From Comamonas resistens (GTDB taxonomy: Bacteria > Pseudomonadota > Gammaproteobacteria > Burkholderiales > Burkholderiaceae_C): a DNA stretch of 64,000 nt. Below are positions 42,213 to 53,719 of the stretch, one piece after another. The stretch is from assembly GCF_030064165.1 (NCBI RefSeq), contig NZ_CP125947.1:1302001-1366000 (forward strand), read 5' to 3'. A program made the translations under genes and the position numbers. The notes beneath the pieces are model-generated. The model had not been told where the DNA came from. It made no database searches and worked only from the letters and a program-made list of their open reading frames with translations. The stretch's first letter is position 1. The number at the start of each line of letters is the position of its first letter.

Positions 42213-42755
42213 TTACCGGGCACGCTTGAGCGCCTCGAACAGAATCTGCTCGCACTCCGGATCGCCGCACTGCTCGCAGGCCTTGCGACGCATTCTGGCG
42301 CTGGGTTTCCAAGGGTTTTGGGCTGAAATCCAGGACCAATCTGCGGAAGGTGCTATGGATTTTAGAGATTCGGCCAGTTGCTGCCACTGTGCGGCCGGCT
42401 TGCCGTAGAGCATGACATAGGGCTGCATGCTTGCTGCCAGCTGCAAACGCCAGGTATTGATCTGCGCAGCAATGGCCGGGTCGGCATCCGCATCGCGCCA
42501 GTCCAGGCCCAGAACATAGATCAGGCAGCCGGAAGGCCAGTCATCGCCAGGAGAAGGAGCCAGGCATTGCCAGGCAGTATCTGGCCGGGCTTGGCGGTGG
42601 GCCTGCAGCAGCGTATGGGCCATGCTGCGCGCAAGGGCCTGAGGTGCGCCCAGCAGCACCACGGTGGGTGCAGGAACAGCAAAGCCAGCACTGGGCTGGC
42701 TTTGGTCTGGCTGGCTTGCAGGGTCAGTGCTTGGAAACCTGAATGTAGATTTCAT
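42213..42755 (-). CDS. Hypothetical protein with C-terminal Cys cluster, overlapping ftsB
   Basis: A 180-residue protein I do not recognise. The middle has a hydrophobic-strand stretch (APTVVLLGAP, then CLIYVLGLDWRD) and a helical QINTWRLQLAASM region; the end is CEQCGDPECEQILFEALK, three cysteines that could bind a metal. The ATG at 42753-42755 lies inside ftsB, whose stop is at 42724, so the genes overlap by 32 bp in different frames. It is probably co-transcribed with ftsB, but the overlap means the start could lie further downstream. Confidence 0.65.
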   Translation of the reverse strand: MKSTFRFPSTDPASQPDQSQPSAGFAVPAPTVVLLGAPQALARSMAHTLLQAHRQARPDTAWQCLAPSPGDDWPSGCLIYVLGLDWRDADADPAIAAQINTWRLQLAASMQPYVMLYGKPAAQWQQLAESLKSIAPSADWSWISAQNPWKPSARMRRKACEQCGDPECEQILFEALKRAR

Positions 42756-43002
42756 TGGGTTTGACCATGCCCAGTTCGTAACGGGCCTTTTCTTCCACGG
42801 TGGACAGGCCGTCCTTGAGGTCATCGACCTCGGACTGCAATCTGTCGTTTTCCGATTTCTCCAGGGCATTGGCGGCGTACTGGTCCTTGATCTGGCCTTG
42901 CAACTCGCGGACATAGGCCATGCTGCCATGGCCCAGCCAGAGCTGGGCGTGAATGGCAGCCAGCAAGGCTAGCAGGACAACACAGACGACACGATTGACC
43001 AT
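42724..43002 (-). CDS. ftsB: Cell division protein FtsB
   Basis: A 92-residue bitopic protein of the FtsQLB divisome complex: short cytosolic start, one transmembrane helix (VVCVVLLALLAAIHAQLWL), then a periplasmic coiled coil (ELQGQIKDQYAANALEKSENDRLQSEVDDLKDG) and the conserved end EEKARYELGMVKPNEIY. It lies downstream of eno on the same strand, a common order, but a terminator stands between them. Confidence 0.93.
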   Translation of the reverse strand: MVNRVVCVVLLALLAAIHAQLWLGHGSMAYVRELQGQIKDQYAANALEKSENDRLQSEVDDLKDGLSTVEEKARYELGMVKPNEIYIQVSKH

Positions 43003-43021
43003 AGGAAATCAGATGGAAACA

Positions 43022-43065
43022 AAGCAGGCACCCAAGTCATCCATACGACTTGTGAGCGCCTGCTT
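43022..43065 (-). terminator. Branched terminator between eno and ftsB
   Basis: An outer 8-bp stem (aagcaggc / gcctgctt) encloses an inner 6-bp stem (caagtc / gacttg). The minus strand continues tttgtttcc. It lies 13 bp past the eno stop and may give partial read-through to ftsB. Confidence 0.7.
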
Positions 43066-43077
43066 CAGGCCTGTACT

Positions 43078-44632
<1,555 letters not shown>

Positions 44633-44637
44633 AAAAA

Positions 44638-44674
44638 AGGCATGACGCCACGGTTCATCGTGTCTGTCATGCCT
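44638..44674 (-). terminator. Terminator after DUF1330 gene
   Basis: A 9-bp outer stem (aggcatgac / gtcatgcct) with an inner 4-bp stem (cacg / cgtg); the minus strand continues into tttttt. It ends the pyrG-kdsA-DUF1330 unit before eno. Confidence 0.85.
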
Positions 44675-44690
44675 GCTTGCATCGTGTATC

Positions 44691-44981
44691 TCAGATGCCT
44701 TCAACGCAGATCATGCGCATGATGGCGGCACCTTCGCGAGCCTTGCGTGCCTTGCGGTATTCGGGCGAGTCGTGGAAGGAGCGGGCCGCCTCGAAACTGG
44801 GGAACTTGAGCACGACCACGCGCTCCGGTGCCCAGTCGCCTTCGAGCACGGCGACCTGGCCGCCGCGCACGCAGACTTCGGCGCCATGCACCTGCATGGC
44901 CTCGGTGCTCCACTTGCGGTACTCGGCGTACTGCTCAGGGTTGCTCACATCCACATAGGCAATGATGTAACCGCTGGACAT
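44691..44981 (-). CDS. DUF1330 domain-containing protein
   Basis: A 96-residue dimeric alpha/beta-barrel-type protein. The family pattern is GYIIAYVDVSNPEQYAEY at the start, then LEGDWAPERVVVLKFPSFEAARSFHDSPEYRKAR. Function unknown. It lies 2 bp after kdsA and is the last gene before a strong terminator, so it is in the pyrG-kdsA operon. Confidence 0.9.
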   Translation of the reverse strand: MSSGYIIAYVDVSNPEQYAEYRKWSTEAMQVHGAEVCVRGGQVAVLEGDWAPERVVVLKFPSFEAARSFHDSPEYRKARKAREGAAIMRMICVEGI

Positions 44982-44983
44982 GT

Positions 44984-45841
44984 TCAGGCCTCGAAGCTGT
45001 TTTCGAGGAAACCGTTGCGCTTGGTCACATCGTCCAGCGCCACCAGGGTTTCGAGCAGGGCCTTCATGTGCTTGAGCGGCACGGCATTGGGACCGTCCGA
45101 CAGGGCATTGCAGGGATCGGGATGGGTTTCCATGAACAGGCCTGCCACGCCCACGGCCACGGCTGCACGCGAGAGCACGGGCACCATCTCGCGCATACCG
45201 CCGCTGGAGGTGCCGTTGCCGCCGGGCAGCTGCACGCTGTGGGTGGCGTCGAACACGACAGGGGCGCCGGTTTCGCGCATGATGGCCAGCGAGCGCATGT
45301 CGCTGACCAGGTTGTTGTAGCCAAAGCTGGCGCCGCGCTCGCAGGCCGTGAAGCTGTCTGCGGGCAGGCCCGCTTCCACCGCCGCAGCGCGGGCCTTGTC
45401 GATGACATTCTTCATGTCATGCGGGGCCAGGAACTGGCCCTTCTTGATGTTCACGGGCTTGCCCGACTGGGCCACGGCGCGGATGAAGTCCGTCTGGCGG
45501 CACAGGAAGGCAGGGGTCTGCAGCATGTCGACGACAGACGCCACATAAGGCACTTCGGCCTCGGTGTGCACATCGGTGAGGATGGGCACGTTCAATTCCT
45601 TTTTCACCTTGGCGAGGATCTCCAGGCCTTTTTCCATGCCGGGGCCGCGAAAGCTGGTGCCCGAGGAACGGTTGGCCTTGTCGAAGCTGCTCTTGAAGAT
45701 GAAGTGGATGCCCAGCGAGGACGTGATTTCCTTGAGTTGCCCGGCCACGTCCATCTGCAGCTGTTCGGATTCGACCACACAAGGGCCGGCGATCAGAAAG
45801 AAGCGCTTGTCCAGACCAATATCAAAGCCGCAGAGTTTCAT
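44984..45841 (-). CDS. kdsA: 3-deoxy-D-manno-octulosonate 8-phosphate synthase
   Basis: KDO8P synthase condenses phosphoenolpyruvate with arabinose 5-phosphate for lipid A-core synthesis. The 285-residue TIM barrel shows [36 protein letters not shown] and the HSVQLPGG end-motif. ATG at 45839-45841 has AGGA 9 nt upstream. The motif [10 protein letters not shown] lies where metal-independent enzymes carry Asn, with the metal-type Cys absent from the FLIAGPC position only by comparison I cannot run. Operon with pyrG upstream. Confidence 0.95.
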   Translation of the reverse strand: MKLCGFDIGLDKRFFLIAGPCVVESEQLQMDVAGQLKEITSSLGIHFIFKSSFDKANRSSGTSFRGPGMEKGLEILAKVKKELNVPILTDVHTEAEVPYVASVVDMLQTPAFLCRQTDFIRAVAQSGKPVNIKKGQFLAPHDMKNVIDKARAAAVEAGLPADSFTACERGASFGYNNLVSDMRSLAIMRETGAPVVFDATHSVQLPGGNGTSSGGMREMVPVLSRAAVAVGVAGLFMETHPDPCNALSDGPNAVPLKHMKALLETLVALDDVTKRNGFLENSFEA

Positions 45842-45883
45842 GGTGGGTTCCTTTTTGCACGCCGCGCATGCTTCAAAAACTGA

Positions 45884-45959
45884 AGCTGCCAGCGCTCTAT
45901 ATTGAATGAATTCAACATCATTTGATGCTGAAGTCATTGATTTTCAAGCGCTGGCAGCT
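45884..45959. repeat. Inverted pair of dispersed repeat copies between kdsA and pyrG
   Basis: agctgccagcgct (45884-45896) and aagcgctggcagct (45946-45959) are inverted copies of the core of a repeat family seen across the window, around an AT-rich centre. They fill nearly the whole 150-bp gap and could form a long-loop hairpin in the operon mRNA. Confidence 0.6.
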
Positions 45960-45991
45960 CCTACTTCAGGATTGATTCCGAAGGAAGGGAA

Positions 45992-47764
<1,773 letters not shown>

Positions 47765-47766
47765 TC

Positions 47767-48996
47767 ATGAATGACGTGTTCGCAGGCAAACATCTGGTGC
47801 TGGGCCTTTCCGGGGGCGTGGCTTGTTACAAATCGGCCATGCTGTGCCGCTTGCTGGTGCAAGCCGGTGCCACGGTGCAGGTGGTCATGACGGAGGCGGC
47901 CGAGCAGTTCATGACGGCCGTCACCATGCAGGCGCTTTCTGGGCGCGCAGTCTACACCTCCCAGTGGGATGCGCGCGAGCCGAACAACATGCCCCACATC
48001 AATCTGAGCCGCGAAGCCGATGCCATTTTGATTGCTCCCTGCAGTGCCGACTTCATCGCACGCCTGGCGCAAGGGCGCTCGGACGAGCTGCTGAGCCTGA
48101 TGTGCCTGGCCAGACCCATCGACAAAGTGCCACTGGTGCTGGCCCCGGCCATGAACCGCGAGATGTGGAATCACCCCGCCACGCAGCGCAATCTGGGCCG
48201 CGTGCAATCCGACGGCGCCACGGTGCTGGGCGTGGGCAATGGCAGTCAGGCCTGTGGCGAGACTGGCGATGGCCGCATGCTGGAGCCCGAGGAAATCATG
48301 GAAGAGCTGGCGGGTGTGTTCACCGCCAAGAAGCTGCAGGGCCAGCATCTCTTGATTACTGCCGGGCCGACCTTTGAAGCCATCGACCCGGTGCGAGGTA
48401 TCACCAATCTCTCCAGCGGCAAGATGGGCTTTGCCATCGCCCGAGCCGCGCGCGCTGCGGGCGCGGATGTCACGCTGGTGGCCGGCCCCGTGCATCTGCC
48501 CACGCCGCATGGCGTGATGCGCATCAATGTGCAATCGGCCCGTCAGATGCTGGAAGCGGTGCAGTCGCAAGTCGGCAATGCTTCTATCTTCATAGCTACT
48601 GCCGCAGTTGCAGATTGGCGTCCGGCGGAATTTTCTGATCAGAAGATCAAGAAAGACGGCTCGGGCGATGTGCCTGCGCTGGCCTTTGTCGAAAACCCCG
48701 ACATTCTGGCGACCATTGCCCAGACCGATGCGGCCAAGTATGGGAATCTGTACTGCGTGGGCTTTGCGGCGGAAAGCCACGATCTGCTCAAGCACGCCAG
48801 CGCCAAGCGCCTGCGCAAGGGGGTGCCGCTGCTGGTGGGCAATATCGGCCCGGCGACCTTTGGCAAGGATGACAATGCCTTGCTGCTGATCGACGATCAG
48901 GGGACCAAGGAGCTGCCCCATGCCAGCAAGGATGTGCTGGCGCGCCAGCTGGTCGATGAAATCGCGCAGCGACTGACTGCAGCTCGAGGAGCCTGA
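47767..48996 (+). CDS. coaBC: Phosphopantothenoylcysteine decarboxylase / phosphopantothenate-cysteine ligase
   Basis: Bifunctional enzyme of coenzyme A synthesis. The CoaC flavoprotein half shows [21 protein letters not shown] and the conserved PAMNREMW; the CoaB half shows [27 protein letters not shown] and AAVADWRP. The 409-residue length is standard. ATG at 47767 is used; a TTG three codons earlier is open. Within CoaB an AT-rich patch (48583-48603) resembles the dispersed AGCTAT repeat. Followed 2 bp later by an unknown gene. Confidence 0.96.
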   Translation: MNDVFAGKHLVLGLSGGVACYKSAMLCRLLVQAGATVQVVMTEAAEQFMTAVTMQALSGRAVYTSQWDAREPNNMPHINLSREADAILIAPCSADFIARLAQGRSDELLSLMCLARPIDKVPLVLAPAMNREMWNHPATQRNLGRVQSDGATVLGVGNGSQACGETGDGRMLEPEEIMEELAGVFTAKKLQGQHLLITAGPTFEAIDPVRGITNLSSGKMGFAIARAARAAGADVTLVAGPVHLPTPHGVMRINVQSARQMLEAVQSQVGNASIFIATAAVADWRPAEFSDQKIKKDGSGDVPALAFVENPDILATIAQTDAAKYGNLYCVGFAAESHDLLKHASAKRLRKGVPLLVGNIGPATFGKDDNALLLIDDQGTKELPHASKDVLARQLVDEIAQRLTAARGA

Positions 48997-48998
48997 AG

Positions 48999-49526
48999 AT
49001 GATTCCTTCCACCTATGACGGCCCGAGCAACGGCGACTATGTGGCCTATGTGGACAAGCTGCTGCGCGCCAGCCCCGACTTTCGCCGCACGCAGAGCAGC
49101 ATCGCCGGAGCCGTACAGTCCGCCACTTCGACGCCTGGGGCGCAGGCGGACTCGCCCATGGGGCAGTTGCGCGAAAAGCTGCAAAAAGCCCGTGAGCTGG
49201 CGGAGCAGGCCGAACGCAAGAATATGAAAGCGGCAACGCCAAGCCGGGCTGCTCAGCGCCAGCCGGCGTCCATCGGCAGCACGGGCCAGGCGCCCTCCAG
49301 GGAAGAGGCCAAGCAACGCTTCAGAGCCATGGAGCGCGAGATCGAGGAGCAGAAGGCGCGTGCGAACACCCGCAAATCCACGCCCTGGATCTCACCGTTT
49401 TCGGTGGTGATGATCGTCGCTGGCGTGATGATTTCGCAGTTCGTGTCTGGATTCGGCACGATGCTCGCGATCATGGGCCTGCTATCCCTGGTGGGGGGCG
49501 TGGCCAACAAGCTCAAGGGCAAGTAA
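48999..49526 (+). CDS. Hypothetical membrane protein between coaBC and dut
   Basis: A 175-residue protein I cannot assign. The N-terminal 110 residues are polar, with a helical stretch LREKLQKARELAEQAERKN and REEAKQRFRAMEREIEEQKARAN likely to form coiled coil. The C-terminus holds two hydrophobic helices (WISPFSVVMIVAGVMISQFV and GTMLAIMGLLSLVGGVANKL). GAGGAG precedes the ATG by 9 nt. Lies 2 bp after coaBC and 145 bp before dut. A membrane-anchored coiled-coil protein; role unknown. Confidence 0.75.
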   Translation: MIPSTYDGPSNGDYVAYVDKLLRASPDFRRTQSSIAGAVQSATSTPGAQADSPMGQLREKLQKARELAEQAERKNMKAATPSRAAQRQPASIGSTGQAPSREEAKQRFRAMEREIEEQKARANTRKSTPWISPFSVVMIVAGVMISQFVSGFGTMLAIMGLLSLVGGVANKLKGK

Positions 49527-49670
49527 GCAGGAGCCGTGAGGCGCCAACCCCGGGCCCTGTGCAACAAGCATGCACAATGGCGCCCTTTGTTTCCGGCTGC
49601 CGCGCTGCGGTGGCCATAAGGCTTGCTGGCCGATTTCTTGCGCCAGCAGCCAGGATTTACCAAGGTATTT

Positions 49671-50120
49671 ATGAACGTCGACGTCAAGATTCTGGACGCG
49701 CGCCTGCGCGACAACATGCCCGCCTATGCCACCCCTGGCAGCGCCGGCCTGGACCTGCGTGCCTGCATTGATGCGCCGGTGACGCTGGAGCCCGGCCAGT
49801 GGCAGCTGATTCCTACCGGCATGGCCATGCACCTCAAGGACCCGGGTTATGCCGCCATGATCCTGCCGCGCTCGGGGCTAGGCCACAAGCATGGCATCGT
49901 GCTGGGCAATCTGGTCGGCCTGATCGACTCCGATTACCAGGGCCAGCTCATGGTCAGTGCCTGGAATCGTTCGCAGACCGCTTTCACGCTGCAGCCCATG
50001 GATCGTCTGGCCCAACTGGTCATCGTGCCCGTGGTGCAGGCCCGGTTCAATCTGGTCGACGAGTTCGCCGCCGAGAGCGAGCGCGGTGAAGGCGGCTACG
50101 GCTCGACCGGCAAGCAGTAA
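49671..50120 (+). CDS. dut: dUTP diphosphatase
   Basis: Hydrolyses dUTP to dUMP and pyrophosphate. The 149-residue trimeric enzyme has all five motifs: [36 protein letters not shown] and the C-terminal [10 protein letters not shown]. The ATG at 49671 has AAGG 6 nt before it. coaBC-dut order is common in proteobacteria. Confidence 0.96.
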   Translation: MNVDVKILDARLRDNMPAYATPGSAGLDLRACIDAPVTLEPGQWQLIPTGMAMHLKDPGYAAMILPRSGLGHKHGIVLGNLVGLIDSDYQGQLMVSAWNRSQTAFTLQPMDRLAQLVIVPVVQARFNLVDEFAAESERGEGGYGSTGKQ

Positions 50121-50172
50121 GAGGCTGAAAGCGCTTTTTCGCAATCGGCGCAGCCTGTCGCAAGGAGACCGA

Positions 50173-50982
50173 ATGGCCAGAAAGACCTCGGGTCGCTCCA
50201 CTTCGTGGACGCGTGTGTTGTTGACCGAGGAAGACCGGCTGCGCCGTCGCCTGCAGCAGCGCCACTGGCTGCGCCTGCATGCGGCGCTGACTGGCGGCCT
50301 GAGTCTGGTCGGCATGTCCGTGATCAGCCTGTGTCTGCTGCATGCGGGCGTGCACAGCATGGCGCTGCGCTACGGCATTGCGCTGGCTTGTGGCTATCTG
50401 CTGTATCTGCTGCTGGTACGGCTGTGGGCCGGCTGCATGCTGCGCCGCGACTGGGGCCCTGGCGATCTGCCATTCGATGTACCGGCGACCTCGGGCAAAG
50501 CGGGCGGAGCCCACGCAGAAGGCTTTGAGAGCGGGCAGGGCGGCTCCTACGGCGGCAGCGGTGCAAGCGGAAACTGGGACGATGGGGCCGCTCTGCCTGA
50601 TGTGATGCCATCGTCATCGGGTGTGGAACTGCCCGATGTGGACCTTCCCGGCGTTGATGGCCTGGATGAAGGCGCGCTGGTGCTGGTGCCGGTGCTGCTG
50701 ATTTTTGCGGGCCTGCTGCTGGCTGTCACCGGCGCCGGCTCGCTGCTGTGGCTGGTATTCGGTGCGGACCTGTTCTTGACCGTGGCCGTGGAGGTTGCGT
50801 TTGCGCTGCTGATGGCCAGAACCCTTTATGTGGTGGAACGCGAAGGCTGGTTGCTGGCCGCGCTGCGCATGAGCTGGAAGCCCATGCTGGGCGCACTGGT
50901 GGCGGCAGTGGCTCTGGGCGGCGTGGCCGACTGGCTGTTCCCGCAGGCCGATACCTTGGTGCAGGTGTTGCGCGGTTTCTGA
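50173..50982 (+). CDS. Hypothetical membrane protein
   Basis: A 269-residue protein I do not recognise. It has a basic Ser/Thr/Arg N-terminus (about 1-40), two to three hydrophobic helices (about 37-85), a Gly/Ser-rich soluble stretch with GQGGSYGGSGASGNWDDG and repeated acidic VELPDVDLPGVDG motifs (about 115-175), then four further hydrophobic segments. AAGGAGACCGA precedes the ATG. It lies 52 bp after dut in the same direction. Function unknown. Confidence 0.75.
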   Translation: MARKTSGRSTSWTRVLLTEEDRLRRRLQQRHWLRLHAALTGGLSLVGMSVISLCLLHAGVHSMALRYGIALACGYLLYLLLVRLWAGCMLRRDWGPGDLPFDVPATSGKAGGAHAEGFESGQGGSYGGSGASGNWDDGAALPDVMPSSSGVELPDVDLPGVDGLDEGALVLVPVLLIFAGLLLAVTGAGSLLWLVFGADLFLTVAVEVAFALLMARTLYVVEREGWLLAALRMSWKPMLGALVAAVALGGVADWLFPQADTLVQVLRGF

Positions 50983-51270
50983 TTGTGCTGGCCTGTGCGC
51001 TATTGTCTTGAGAGCTGCTGGCGCTGATGGAATAGGTGAATTTTCCAGAAACCCCATTGAAATCATTGCATGCATGACGCTGCATGCTATGAATTGAAGA
51101 GTCTTCTGCTGGCGATCTTTTACGAGCCATTGTTAGCAAATGTGAAAGCTGTCGTCCCGGATGCTGTCTGACGCGTTCTAGTGGAAAGTCGAGCCAGAGT
51201 TCGCTCTTCAGAAGATTCACAACAGTTCAGTGGCGCAGGCAGGAAGGCCGGCGCCCACAGGAGATTTCTC

Positions 51271-51951
51271 ATGCAAGCCATTCAAAGCCTGAGCCGCATC
51301 GCGACGGTGGCGGCTGTCGCCATTGCTCTTACCGCCTGCGTGGCCTATCCCCAGGGGACGTATCAAAACAGCTACCCCATGCCTCAGGGCGGATACCAGG
51401 GCTCGGTCTATCAAGGTGGGCACTCGGGTACGGGCTTTCCTGGTGCAGCCAATGCGACCTATCCCACGACCTCCTACCCGGTGGGTAGCTACCCCGCACA
51501 GACCTATCCCAATAACAACTGCGGTCTGAACCGCAACGGCAGTGGCTACGGTGACAACTACGGCCAGCAAAACGGCTACGACAACAACTGCTATCAATAC
51601 AACAATGTGCAGCAGGCCCGCGTGCTCAATATCGAGACCGTGCGTGTGCAGGACAGCAGCGGCATCGGCGCTGGCGGTGCGATTGCCGGCGGCGTGATCG
51701 GCGGCGTGCTGGGCAACCAGGTGGGCAAGGGCTCGGGCCGTACGCTGGCCACGATTGCCGGCGTGGTGGGCGGTGCACTGGCCGGTAACGCCGTGCAAAA
51801 CAGCGTGGGCGGCGGCAGCGTGCGCGATATCTATCGCGTGACGGTGCAAATGCGTGACGGCAGCGTGCGCGCCTTTGACTACCAGCAGCCCCCGCAGCTC
51901 AATATCGGCGAGTATGTGCGTGTGGACGGCAATCAGGTCTACCGCCAGTAA
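51271..51951 (+). CDS. Glycine-zipper outer-membrane lipoprotein (SlyB/Pcp-like)
   Basis: A 226-residue lipoprotein with lipobox ALTAC (Cys at about 22). A long Tyr/Gly/Asn/Pro-rich region follows (YPMPQGGYQGSVYQGG and similar, to about residue 115), then the glycine-zipper 2TM stretch GGAIAGGVIGGVLGNQVGKGSG and a C-terminal domain of the SlyB/Pcp type with IYRVTVQMRDGSVRAFDY. GGAG lies 8 nt before the ATG. Likely an envelope-stress lipoprotein. Terminator at 51969. Confidence 0.87.
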   Translation: MQAIQSLSRIATVAAVAIALTACVAYPQGTYQNSYPMPQGGYQGSVYQGGHSGTGFPGAANATYPTTSYPVGSYPAQTYPNNNCGLNRNGSGYGDNYGQQNGYDNNCYQYNNVQQARVLNIETVRVQDSSGIGAGGAIAGGVIGGVLGNQVGKGSGRTLATIAGVVGGALAGNAVQNSVGGGSVRDIYRVTVQMRDGSVRAFDYQQPPQLNIGEYVRVDGNQVYRQ

Positions 51952-51968
51952 ACAGGCTTGCTCCATGC

Positions 51969-51999
51969 AAAAGGGACTCCGTGCAGGAGTCCCTTTTTT
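51969..51999 (+). terminator. Terminator after SlyB-like gene
   Basis: A 12-bp stem (aaaagggactcc / ggagtccctttt) with a 5-nt loop and T6 tail, 18 bp past the stop. Confidence 0.92.
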
Positions 52000-52037
52000 G
52001 TTGGCCTAAAACTGGCGCACACCAAGTTAGAGGCAGA

Positions 52038-52104
52038 GAGCAAAGGCCGCCCTGCGGCAAGGCTGCCGTCCCCCTTGGGGGAAGGCGCACAGCGCCTCAG
52101 GGGG
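52038..52104 (-). repeat. 3'-end repeat (ccccctgaggcg family), copy at slyD
   Basis: On the minus strand it reads ccccctgaggcgctgtgcgccttcccccaagggggacggcagccttgccgcagggcggcc in pieces: three G/C hairpins joined by C runs. It begins directly after the slyD stop codon. Related copies lie at 58632-58716 and 61295-61374. Confidence 0.75.
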
Positions 52105-52105
52105 A

Positions 52106-52627
52106 TTAATGAACCGTTTCATTGCCCGGAGCCAGGGGCTCGATGCGGAAAAAGCCCGTACCGGCGGTACCGCGGCCCACTTCCTCTTCCGTGGCTTCGC
52201 GCACGGCCGCGATCTTCAGATGCAGACGAATGGCAATGCCGGCCAGCGGGTGATTGCCGTCCAGCACCACATGCTCGGGATAGATCTCGGTGACGGTGTA
52301 GAGCAGATCGGCCGGCACGGGGTTGGTGCCCTTGGGCATGGCGCTGGACTCGAAGGTCATGCCTTCCTCGATCTCTTCGGGGAACAGCTCGCGCTTTTCC
52401 AGAAAGATCAGGTTTTCGTTGTAGTCGCCGAAAGCCTCTTCCGGCTCCAGGTGCAGGTCCAGTTCATCGCCGACCACATGGCCTTGCAGGGCTTCCTCGA
52501 TGCGCTTGAACAGGTCGTCGCCGCCGATGAGGAACTCAACCGGCTCGTCCAGCACGTCCAGCTCTTCGCCCAGGGTGTCTTTCAGTGTCCAGGTCAGAGC
52601 GACCACGCATTGTTGGGTAACTTCCAT
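52106..52627 (-). CDS. slyD: FKBP-type peptidyl-prolyl isomerase, SlyD family
   Basis: A 173-residue cytosolic prolyl isomerase and chaperone. FKBP part: ALTWTLKDTLGEELD and LIGGDDLFKRIEEALQGHVVGDE, with the IF-chaperone insertion (LEPEEAFGDYNENLIFLEKRELFPEE) and VVLDGNHPLAG closing the barrel. No His-rich metal tail is present, unlike E. coli SlyD. The ATG at 52625-52627 fits the family. A 3'-end repeat element starts right after its stop. Confidence 0.9.
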   Translation of the reverse strand: MEVTQQCVVALTWTLKDTLGEELDVLDEPVEFLIGGDDLFKRIEEALQGHVVGDELDLHLEPEEAFGDYNENLIFLEKRELFPEEIEEGMTFESSAMPKGTNPVPADLLYTVTEIYPEHVVLDGNHPLAGIAIRLHLKIAAVREATEEEVGRGTAGTGFFRIEPLAPGNETVH

Positions 52628-52862
52628 GGTGTGTGTATGCAGTTGGTGGGCTGCGGACCAGTTCCGCAGCAGACTTTGAAACGCCGCCACGGCCGTGGCG
52701 CAATGGCAGGCATTGTCCCACGCACGGCTTGGCATTGCAGAGCGGGCCTTTTGTTACATACGGCAAAGAGAGATTGCCTGAACTTCACATTCGCGCTCTT
52801 GCAGGCGCCCATACTGACCACATATTCGGTGCAAGTAATCAGTGGGCTGAAAGGAAAGCATC

Positions 52863-53615
52863 ATGACCCCTCAAGAACAACAACTGCTGCAAGACCTGTG
52901 CGCCAGGCTGACGCTGACCCAGGGCCAGCCCAAGGACGCCCAGGCCGACGCCGAGCTGCGCCATGGACTGAGCGCTGCGCCCGATGCCACCTACTGGCTT
53001 GCCCAGCGTACCTTGATGCTGGAACAAGCCATGCAGCAGGCGCAGCAGCAGATCTCCGAGCTGCAGCAGCGGGTGCAACAGCTCCAGCAGGGCCAGGGAC
53101 TTGGCCAGCAGGGCGCGGGCAGCTTTCTTTCGGGCGGCCTCGATACGCACTTTGGCCGCGCGCCTGATTCTTATGCGCAAGGCGCTGCCCAGCCTTCCTA
53201 TGCTGCTCAGGCTGCGGCTCAGCCATCCCAGCCATCCAGCTGGCGTGAGCGTTTCTTTGGCGGCGGAGCTTCGACGCGTACTGCCACACCGCAAGCCTAT
53301 GCCGCGCCAGCAGCGCCTGCAACGGCAGCAGGCGGCAGCTTTCTGGGCAGTGCCGCCGCTGCGGCAGCCGGTGTGGCGGGCGGCATGTTTTTATTCAATG
53401 GTCTGGAAAACCTGATGGGCAATCACCATGCCGGTGCCAACGGCCTGTTCGGCGGTGGCGACAGCCAGGTAGCACAAAGCGCTTCGCAGAACCTGCATAA
53501 CAGCGCTGGCGACACCTCAAGCCTGGCCAACGACGCGGGACTGGGCAGCATAGATAGTGCGGCCAGCGGCAGCTGGGATGATGGTGGCGGTTTCTTCGAT
53601 GACGACTTCGCCTGA
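52863..53615 (+). CDS. DUF2076 domain-containing protein
   Basis: A 250-residue protein of the DUF2076 family: it opens TPQEQQLLQDLCARL, carries a coiled-coil Gln-rich helix (MQQAQQQISELQQRVQQLQQ, about 58-80), a variable Ala/Pro/Gly region, a hydrophobic glycine-rich segment (AAAAAGVAGGMFLFNGLENLMG) and the family's acidic end (FFDDDFA). AAAGGAAAGC precedes the ATG. Likely a membrane-associated periplasmic protein; function unknown. Confidence 0.88.
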   Translation: MTPQEQQLLQDLCARLTLTQGQPKDAQADAELRHGLSAAPDATYWLAQRTLMLEQAMQQAQQQISELQQRVQQLQQGQGLGQQGAGSFLSGGLDTHFGRAPDSYAQGAAQPSYAAQAAAQPSQPSSWRERFFGGGASTRTATPQAYAAPAAPATAAGGSFLGSAAAAAAGVAGGMFLFNGLENLMGNHHAGANGLFGGGDSQVAQSASQNLHNSAGDTSSLANDAGLGSIDSAASGSWDDGGGFFDDDFA

Positions 53616-53647
53616 CGCCCCTTTTGGCCAGCTGGCGCTTGTCCAGC

Positions 53648-53668
53648 AAGTGCTGATAGCTATCAAAA
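53648..53668 (+). repeat. Copy of dispersed AGCTAT repeat
   Basis: aagtgctgatagctatcaaaa, matching the copy at 30355-30374 at most positions. It lies next to a terminator between convergent genes. Confidence 0.45.
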
Positions 53669-53672
53669 ATAC

Positions 53673-53707
53673 AGAAGCCGCCCTGCAGCAATGCGCGGGC
53701 GGCTTCT
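53673..53707 (-). terminator. Terminator after the aldehyde dehydrogenase gene
   Basis: An 11-bp stem (agaagccgccc / gggcggcttct) with a 13-nt loop; the minus strand continues tgtatttttg. It lies 13 bp past the aldehyde dehydrogenase stop and closes the ABC importer operon. It is also downstream of the convergent DUF2076 gene. Confidence 0.8.
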
Positions 53708-53719
53708 TGTTGAGGCAGC

